Source: JAFGTF01 sp035527995
GTDB taxonomy: Bacteria; Spirochaetota; B62-G9; DRHN01
Length of the DNA: 6,134 nt
Reading direction: 5' to 3'
Assembly (NCBI GenBank): GCA_035527995.1
Contig: DATKZJ010000146.1
Coordinates: 1-6,134 of the forward strand
Shown: piece after piece, positions 1-4,214 of the stretch
Position numbering within the stretch: the stretch's first letter is position 1
Layout of the letters: the number at the start of each line of letters is the position of its first letter
The notes under the pieces: model-generated
Seen by the model: the letters and a program-made list of their open reading frames with translations, nothing else
Told to the model about the DNA's origin: nothing
Databases searched by the model: none
Program-made: the position numbers and the translations under genes

Positions 1-1
1 G

Positions 2-169
2 GGGGAAGGAACTATCGTCGAACTCGATAAGTTAGCCGGTGAACCTGTTGACCTGCTGGTAAACGGCAAGCTCATAGCAAAGGGAGAGGTGGTTGTAATA
101 GACGAAAACTTCGGTGTGAGGGTTACAGATATCATCAGTCCCATGGATCGCATTAGCAACCTTGAATAG
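2..169 (+). CDS. fliN: Flagellar motor switch protein FliN, C-terminal fragment (5' end outside window)
   Basis: Seen: an open frame enters from the left edge and gives 55 residues before TAG at 167-169. The peptide contains GTIVELDKLAGEPVDLLVNG followed by GKLIAKGEVVVIDENFGVRV and TDIISP, the very conserved C-terminal SpoA (surface presentation of antigens) domain of FliN. Known of the family: FliN forms the base of the C-ring with FliM, takes part in rotational switching and binds FliH to bring export substrates to the FlhA ring. In spirochaetes the equivalent gene is often called fliY or fliN. The start codon and any N-terminal extension are not in the window, so a short FliN cannot be told from a longer FliY-type protein. 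The gene ends 53 nt before fliO, which supports one transcript. The family call is very safe; only the subtype is open. Confidence 0.95.
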   Translation, partial: GEGTIVELDKLAGEPVDLLVNGKLIAKGEVVVIDENFGVRVTDIISPMDRISNLE

Positions 170-222
170 ACCGCCCGACCGGAGGATATACACCGGAGAC
201 TGAACTCACTTGGGAGGGGAGT

Positions 223-903
223 GTGTTGAACGGTTTTCGAAAGAACAGGGCAAGAGGAGAACTGTTTGTTTTTCTCCTGTTGTGTGCGCTTTTACTCAGC
301 TTGGGAGCTCCGCTCTTCGCGGCGGAGAATGGGGTTGTTCCCCATCCGCAGAATACCGCGGATGCCGAAGGCGCTCTCGACACTTCTGGCACCGAAGGCA
401 TCGGCGGTGTTGAAGCCGACGAAGACGCCGGGCAGGTCCTGCCCGAATACGACTATACAGAGCCGGAGTTCGGCGAAAACCGGACTTCCTACTCGCTTCT
501 CATCCTCAGAACAGTTGCCGTACTCGCCGTCATAATTATCGCCATATACCTCGTTTTTCGATTTCTCCTGAAAAGCAGGAAAAGGGTCGTTTCCGATACG
601 GAGATGATCAAGGTACTCGCTACATATCCGATCTCGGCAAACCGCTTCATCAAAGTAGTCGATATCGTAGGCAAGATCCTCATTCTAGGCGTTACGGACT
701 CAAATATAAATCTCATCACAGAGGTAGAGGACAAGGAGATCTCGGACAGAATAAAGCTTTTGAGCAGCAAGGAGGGACCTGGGCGAGGGACATTCAGGGA
801 GCAGTTCGTCAAGCTCCTTGGAGGTAGAGGGGTTTCCAGGACGGGCGATGCCGGTTATCTCAGGGGATATAAAGACAGAATAAACAAGATGAAGAAGCTT
901 TGA
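223..903 (+). CDS. fliO: Flagellar biosynthesis protein FliO, long form with signal peptide
   Basis: Seen: 226 residues. An N-terminal hydrophobic segment (about 15-33, after basic residues) ends in LFAAE and looks like a signal peptide. Residues 35-85 are strongly acidic, with 14 Asp/Glu and no Lys/Arg. One transmembrane helix lies at about 91-115, followed by the positive stretch KSRKR. A cytoplasmic domain follows (about 125-180, including ATYPISANRFIKVVDIVGK and ILGV), then a basic C-terminal tail ending KMKKL. Known: FliO is a poorly conserved bitopic protein that helps assemble the FliP ring of the export gate. The protein is longer than enterobacterial FliO, which lacks the exported acidic segment. 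Start: GTG 223 follows GGGAGGGGA at 212-220; the next codon, TTG at 226, is also possible and has better spacing. Position between fliN and fliP supports the call more than sequence does. Confidence 0.88.
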   Translation: MLNGFRKNRARGELFVFLLLCALLLSLGAPLFAAENGVVPHPQNTADAEGALDTSGTEGIGGVEADEDAGQVLPEYDYTEPEFGENRTSYSLLILRTVAVLAVIIIAIYLVFRFLLKSRKRVVSDTEMIKVLATYPISANRFIKVVDIVGKILILGVTDSNINLITEVEDKEISDRIKLLSSKEGPGRGTFREQFVKLLGGRGVSRTGDAGYLRGYKDRINKMKKL

Positions 904-1014
904 AAGGAGTTTTTTTTACGGGTTTATGTATACTTATTTATAACTTATAAAAAACAGTTTAAGTTACAAGGACAGAAAAACCAGGCACTACCTGTATTAG
1001 GAGGGGATACCGGT
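904..1014 (+). other. AT-rich fliO-fliP intergenic gap with 7-bp inverted repeat
   Basis: This 111-nt gap is the longest in the window and is much richer in A and T than the flanking genes. It holds TAACTTA at 941-947 and its exact reverse complement TAAGTTA at 960-966, separated by 12 nt, which would form a weak AT-only hairpin. No T tract follows the repeat, so it is not an intrinsic terminator. Promoter-like hexamers occur (TTTACG at 915-920 and TATAAC at 939-944, 18 nt apart), but in such AT-rich DNA they could be chance. No plausible small gene is present. Confidence 0.4.
1000..1007 (+). promoter_or_regulatory. Ribosome binding site of fliP, GGAGGGGA
   Basis: AGGAGGGG begins at 999 and lies upstream of the ATG at 1015. 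The AGGAGG core to start distance is 10 nt, slightly long. No alternative in-frame start codon lies between it and the ATG, so it fixes the fliP start. The same octamer precedes fliO (213-220) and flhA (4206-4213). Confidence 0.75.
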
Positions 1015-1791
1015 ATGCGAAGGAAATGGATTAAAAGGGGAATAGTAGTCAGTCTTCTTGCTGTTCTTTTTCTCGTTGTTCTTCCTTTAAAGGAGAGCCG
1101 CGCGCAGGAGCGTATCCCCATCCCGAGAATAGGAATTACCCTGGATGAGGCGGAACAACCGAGGGATGTTGCACTCTCCCTCGAGATACTCTTCCTGTTG
1201 ACAGTGCTGTCGCTCGCACCTGCAATTATCATCTCTGTAACCTCTTTCACCCGGATTGCGATTGTCTTCTCATTCATGAGGAGGGCGCTCTCCACCCAGC
1301 AGGAACCGCCTAATCAGGTCATGATGGCCCTGGCAATATTTCTCACGATCTTTATCATGGCTCCGACGATAAAGGAGGTCAACGACGTTGCGTTGAAACC
1401 CTACTTCGCCCAGGAGATCTCGGCAGTCGAGTTGTATCAGCGGGGTATGGAGCCGATACGCGGGTTCATGTTCCGCCAGACACGGGAGAAGGATATAGCG
1501 CTCTTTCTCAAGCTCGGGAACGTGGAGAGGCCGAGGAACCAGGGTGATGTCCCGAGCTACGTCCTTGTGCCCGCATTTATAATCTCGGAGCTCACCACTG
1601 CATTCAAAATAGGGATACTGCTGTTCATTCCCTTTATCGTGATAGATCTCGTAGTAGCGAGCACCCTGATGTCGATGGGAATTATATTTCTGCCGCCTAT
1701 CTTTGTCTCTCTCCCCTTCAAGATAATTCTCTTTATTCTCGTAGACGGGTGGCACCTTTTGACCTATCAGCTTGTGAACAGCTTTAGATAA
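1015..1791 (+). CDS. fliP: Flagellar type III export gate protein FliP
   Basis: Seen: 258 residues. A cleavable signal peptide is likely (1-30, basic MRRKWIKR then a hydrophobic core, ending SRA before QE), as is usual for FliP. Then come IPIPRIGITL; a first membrane segment at about 54-78; TSFTRIAIVFSFMRRAL and QQEPPNQV (77-102); a second hydrophobic segment at about 103-118; a soluble region; ERPRNQGDVPSYVLVPAFI (171-189); and C-terminal helices at about 185-215 and 220-245 with the signature LPFKIILFILVDGW (233-246). Known: five FliP subunits with one FliR and four FliQ form the helical export gate. Odd: the gating loop reads MSMGIIFLPP (219-228), where well-studied FliP proteins have GMMM before VPP, so the methionine gasket is replaced by Ile-Ile-Phe. 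Length is typical. The gene ends 11 nt before fliQ. Confidence 0.98.
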   Translation: MRRKWIKRGIVVSLLAVLFLVVLPLKESRAQERIPIPRIGITLDEAEQPRDVALSLEILFLLTVLSLAPAIIISVTSFTRIAIVFSFMRRALSTQQEPPNQVMMALAIFLTIFIMAPTIKEVNDVALKPYFAQEISAVELYQRGMEPIRGFMFRQTREKDIALFLKLGNVERPRNQGDVPSYVLVPAFIISELTTAFKIGILLFIPFIVIDLVVASTLMSMGIIFLPPIFVSLPFKIILFILVDGWHLLTYQLVNSFR

Positions 1792-1802
1792 GAGGTGGCT
1801 GT

Positions 1803-2072
1803 ATGTCTGTTGGATTTGTCGGAAAGATCATCGGTCAGGCTTTGTTACAGATCCTGATGGTCTCTGCTCCCATGCTCGGTATTGCCGTGGTCGTCGGGCT
1901 CACGATAAGTATCTTTCAGGCGACGACCTCGATTCAGGAGCAGACACTCACATTCGTTCCGAAAATAGTCTTTGTGCTTGGGGCTATCATCATCTTCGGC
2001 TCGTGGATCTTGAACAGCATGATCAACTTTACGATGCGCATCTTCGGTTTTATTCCGGAGATGATAAAGTGA
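1803..2072 (+). CDS. fliQ: Flagellar type III export gate protein FliQ
   Basis: Seen: 89 residues, the normal FliQ length, with two predicted membrane helices (about 15-37 and 53-74). They are joined by the hallmark loop QATTSIQEQTLTFVPK (39-54), which is nearly invariant in the family. Known: four FliQ copies wrap the outside of the FliP5-FliR1 core in the export gate, and the loop contributes to the gate entrance that FlhB contacts. Start: ATG 1803 follows AGAGGTGG at 1791-1798, whose first base is also the last base of the fliP TAA stop. With only 11 nt between the genes, translational coupling to fliP is likely. The family assignment is unambiguous. Confidence 0.98.
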   Translation: MSVGFVGKIIGQALLQILMVSAPMLGIAVVVGLTISIFQATTSIQEQTLTFVPKIVFVLGAIIIFGSWILNSMINFTMRIFGFIPEMIK

Positions 2073-2131
2073 CCCGCGGTTATTGACGTACGTTTTTTGC
2101 GCCATGCGGTTCAGATATGCTCTTTTTTGAA

Positions 2132-2173
2132 ATGTTGATTATTCACCGGACTCACTTTTGTGCCGGCGGATAA
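2132..2173 (+). CDS. Possible 13-codon leader ORF abutting fliR (speculative)
   Basis: An ATG at 2132 opens a 13-residue frame (MLIIHRTHFCAGG) that ends in TAA at 2171-2173. The stop directly touches the fliR ATG at 2174, giving TAAATG. Such an arrangement can support coupled re-initiation. Against it, no Shine-Dalgarno sequence precedes the ATG, the peptide has no recognisable family, and a 13-codon ORF is easily expected by chance. Confidence 0.12.
   Translation: MLIIHRTHFCAGG
2146..2166 (+). promoter_or_regulatory. Small hairpin just upstream of the fliR start
   Basis: CCGG (2146-2149) and CAC (2153-2155) can pair with CCGG (2163-2166) and GTG (2160-2162) around a TTTT loop. The result is a 7-bp stem with a 3-nt bulge. 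It ends next to the weak GGCGGA ribosome binding site (2165-2170) of the ATG at 2174 and overlaps its first bases, so it could dampen initiation there. No T tract follows the stem, so it is not a terminator. The inference rests on visual pairing only. Confidence 0.25.
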
Positions 2174-2977
2174 ATGAAAGGAAAACCAGCAGGTCACGAG
2201 ATGGATTTTTTTGTACAGTATTTTCAGGTCTTCTTGCTCATCCTCGTGAGGATGTTCGGGATGTTCGTCGCGGCTCCGTTCTTCTCCAGCGGCGTGATTC
2301 CCTTGAGGATTAGGGCGGTCACTGCGCTGTATATAACCGTATGTGTGTTTCCTATGGTTGCGCCGAAGATCGGCGCGGTGCCTGAATCGATGTTCTCTTA
2401 CGCGCTCATGATAGGAAGCGAGGCGTTAATCGGAATACTCATTGGGTTTCTGATGTCCATAATCTTTGCGGCGTTTCAGCTGGCGGCGCGGTTTTTCAGC
2501 TTTCAGATGGCCCTGGGAATCTCGGAGGTGATAGACCCGGTTTCACAGGTGGGAATAACCATGATCGGTCAGCTCTGGGTTCTCATGGGCATCATGGTAT
2601 TCATCGCCATCGACGGACCTCACCTTCTCATCATGGCGACATACGAAAGCTATGATAGCATAAGGCTTTTCAATATCGTGCAGGGGAACAGGACGATGCT
2701 TCAGGCGCTCGTGAACATGTTCGGTGCAATGTTCGTGGTCGCCATGAAGCTTGCATTTCCTATTCTGATAACACTTTTTTTGCTCGTCGTAACGCTCGGA
2801 ATGCTCGCAAAGGCCGCACCGCAGATGAATGTGTTCATGGTAGGCTTTCCGATTCAGATCGGTGTCGGCCTGATCATCATGATAGCGGTAATAGGAGGGA
2901 TCGCGTTCGGTATGAGCAATTCGCTGCACCGGGCGTTCGACGAGCTTTTCAGGATCATACATGCACTTGGGAGATAG
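2174..2977 (+). CDS. fliR: Flagellar type III export gate protein FliR
   Basis: Seen: 267 residues, mostly hydrophobic with several membrane segments (about 13-35, 48-63, 75-103, 130-155, 183-210, 222-247). Family marks include FLLILVRMFGMF near the N-terminus, RFFSFQMALGISEVIDPVSQ (106-125), and AKAAPQMNVFMVGFPIQIGV (212-231), the conserved FliR/SctT signature. Known: one FliR joins five FliP in the gate core and sits beside FlhB. Start: ATG 2174 has only a weak GGCGGA at 3 nt. ATG 2201 (residue 10, MDFFVQYFQVF) has AGG at 2191-2193 with 7-nt spacing and gives a start closer to typical FliR, so the true start may be 2201. The stop overlaps the longer flhB frame by 17 nt. Confidence 0.97.
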   Translation: MKGKPAGHEMDFFVQYFQVFLLILVRMFGMFVAAPFFSSGVIPLRIRAVTALYITVCVFPMVAPKIGAVPESMFSYALMIGSEALIGILIGFLMSIIFAAFQLAARFFSFQMALGISEVIDPVSQVGITMIGQLWVLMGIMVFIAIDGPHLLIMATYESYDSIRLFNIVQGNRTMLQALVNMFGAMFVVAMKLAFPILITLFLLVVTLGMLAKAAPQMNVFMVGFPIQIGVGLIIMIAVIGGIAFGMSNSLHRAFDELFRIIHALGR

Positions 2978-4124
2978 TACTGTGGCAGATGAAGTATTGG
3001 AGCAGCTTTTGTTGGCTGTTCCCTCGATACGGTTTGATCTGCAGCTCTTTGCGGCTGAGGACGAGGGGAGAACAGAGGAGCCGACAGAGTATAAAAAGAG
3101 GAAGGCCAGGGAAGAGGGTAAGGTTGCAAAAACCCAGGAGCTTCCGCAGGCCCTTGTAATGCTCTTCGGGTTCTTTCTCATATTTCTGCTATCAAAGATG
3201 TTATACAGATCGACCATGGGTATGATGCGTTACTATATCGGGCTGGTGCCGGAAGTCGTGAACTCAGGAGAGAACGTCGTGTTTCTCCTCAAGCCGATTC
3301 TTCCGGTGTTCGCAAAGCTCGTCGGGCCGATCCTCGGCGTCTCTTTCATAGCGGCACTTGCGGGAAACTTAGTCCAGGTCGGGTTCCAGTTCAGCACCAA
3401 GCCGATACAGCCGGATTTTTCAAAGATAAACCCGAACCCTGTTCGATTCTTCACAAAAATCCTCTTCTCATCGCAGGCGGCGGTGAACCTCGGGAAGGCA
3501 GTGTTCAAGATAGCGGCGATCTCCGTGATCGCGTTCTTTCTCGTGAAGAAGGACATAGGAATCATAATGCAGACCCTTGACATGGGGATTACGCAGGGGT
3601 TCGGACTCATTCTCTCTCTGGCATTCAAGCTTGTAATGATCGTGAGCGGAATACTCCTTCTTCTGTCGATTCCAGACTACCTCTTTCAGCGGCACCTGCA
3701 CATCGAATCCATCAAGATGACGAGACAGGAGCTGAAGGAGGAGAGAAAGCTTTTGGAGGGGGATCCTCATCTCCGCGCGCATATGAGGGAGCGCCAGCGA
3801 GAATTCGCAAGGCGCAGGATGATACAGGAGGTTCCGAAGGCCGATGTGGTCATCACAAACCCCACCCATTACGCGGTTGCGCTGAAGTACGAGGTGCTTA
3901 AGATGTCCTCGCCCTACTGCATCGCAAAGGGGCAGGACCACATGGCAGAGCGTATCAAGAGTATTGCAGAAGAGAACGAGATTTCGATTGTCGAAAACAA
4001 GCCGCTGGCCAGGGAGCTGTACCGGCGGGTTGATATAGGAGACGAGATACCGGAGGACCTTTTTACCGCTGTGGCGGAGGTCCTCGCGTTTGTATACAAG
4101 CTGAAGGAACGAAAGGCGGTGTAA
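2961..4124 (+). CDS. flhB: Flagellar export protein and specificity switch FlhB
   Basis: Seen: 387 residues from ATG 2961. An N-terminal lead of about 35 residues including FDLQLFAAEDEGRTEEPTEY precedes KKRKAREEGKVAKTQEL, the conserved start of FlhB. Four membrane segments follow (about 64-83, 113-142, 180-200, 215-240), with INPNPVRFF (156-164) between the second and third. The cytoplasmic part holds the charged linker (245-290) and the self-cleavage motif NPTH (N300-P301-T302-H303), intact, followed by YAVALKYE. Known: cleavage between Asn and Pro lets FlhB switch from rod/hook to filament substrates. Start: ATG 2961 has AGGA at 2951-2954 and lies inside fliR. GTG 2982 has GGGAG at 2969-2973 with 8-nt spacing and begins MADEVLEQ, 4 nt after the fliR stop. 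I list the ATG, but the GTG is about equally likely. Confidence 0.97.
   Translation: MHLGDSTVADEVLEQLLLAVPSIRFDLQLFAAEDEGRTEEPTEYKKRKAREEGKVAKTQELPQALVMLFGFFLIFLLSKMLYRSTMGMMRYYIGLVPEVVNSGENVVFLLKPILPVFAKLVGPILGVSFIAALAGNLVQVGFQFSTKPIQPDFSKINPNPVRFFTKILFSSQAAVNLGKAVFKIAAISVIAFFLVKKDIGIIMQTLDMGITQGFGLILSLAFKLVMIVSGILLLLSIPDYLFQRHLHIESIKMTRQELKEERKLLEGDPHLRAHMRERQREFARRRMIQEVPKADVVITNPTHYAVALKYEVLKMSSPYCIAKGQDHMAERIKSIAEENEISIVENKPLARELYRRVDIGDEIPEDLFTAVAEVLAFVYKLKERKAV
2969..2973 (+). promoter_or_regulatory. Possible ribosome binding site for an alternative flhB start (GTG 2982)
   Basis: GGGAG overlaps the last codons of fliR and sits 8 nt before the in-frame GTG at 2982. Its spacing is better than that of the AGGA (2951-2954) that would serve ATG 2961. 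If used, the FlhB product is 380 residues and fliR and flhB do not overlap. Confidence 0.45.
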
Positions 4125-4135
4125 GCTTTATTCCT

Positions 4136-4161
4136 TATAGATTTTATAGTTATACCGATAT
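4136..4161 (+). promoter_or_regulatory. Candidate sigma-28 (FliA-type) promoter upstream of flhA
   Basis: TATAGATT at 4136-4143 matches the enterobacterial sigma-28 -35 consensus TAAAGTTT at 6 of 8 positions. ACCGATAT at 4154-4161 matches the -10 consensus GCCGATAA at 6 of 8. The spacer is 10 nt where 11 is usual. CCGAT-like words also occur inside several coding regions of this window, so chance is a real alternative. Confidence 0.22.
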
Positions 4162-4205
4162 CAAATAAGAAGGGGTAGGGTGCTCGAATTCCGGGCCTCG
4201 CATCG

Positions 4206-4213
4206 GGAGGGGA
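4206..4213 (+). promoter_or_regulatory. Ribosome binding site of flhA, GGAGGGGA
   Basis: GGGAGGGGA at 4205-4213 sits just before ATG 4215, with its GGAGG core 4 nt from the start, which is rather close. No other in-frame start codon lies in the preceding bases, so the ATG is the clear choice. Confidence 0.7.
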
Positions 4214-4214
4214 T

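Larger units (their letters stand above)
2073..2173 (+). other. fliQ-fliR intergenic gap
   Basis: This 101-nt gap starts with mixed-composition DNA containing the 8-bp palindrome ACGTACGT (2086-2093). It continues with T-rich DNA and ends in the hairpin and 13-codon ORF listed separately. TTGACG at 2083-2088 resembles a -35 box, but no fitting -10 hexamer lies 16-19 nt downstream. No convincing promoter or terminator is seen. Confidence 0.4.
4125..4214 (+). other. flhB-flhA intergenic gap
   Basis: This 90-nt gap has an AT-rich first half (4125-4170), which contains the sigma-28-like sequence listed separately, and a GC-richer second half leading to the flhA ribosome binding site. CCTC at 4196-4199 can pair with GAGG at 4207-4210 in the binding site, but the stem is only 4 bp and may mean nothing. 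No terminator or small gene is seen. Confidence 0.4.

Noticed and set aside
178..198. Direct repeat ACCGGAG (178-184 and 192-198) between fliN and fliO
   Set aside because: Only 7 bp and two copies; likely chance, with no other operator-like symmetry.
226..290. Lipoprotein signal for FliO at Cys21
   Set aside because: The residues before the cysteine are Leu-Leu-Leu, which do not fit a lipobox, even the relaxed spirochaete form that needs a small residue at -1.
2086..2104. ACGTACGT palindrome followed by a T run as a terminator after fliQ
   Set aside because: An 8-bp self-palindrome has no loop and cannot form a stable stem, so it is not an intrinsic terminator.
2083..2121. TTGACG followed by TATGCT as a possible sigma-70 promoter upstream of fliR
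   Set aside because: The distance between the two hexamers is 27 nt, far beyond the 16-19 nt range, and the -10 match is weak.
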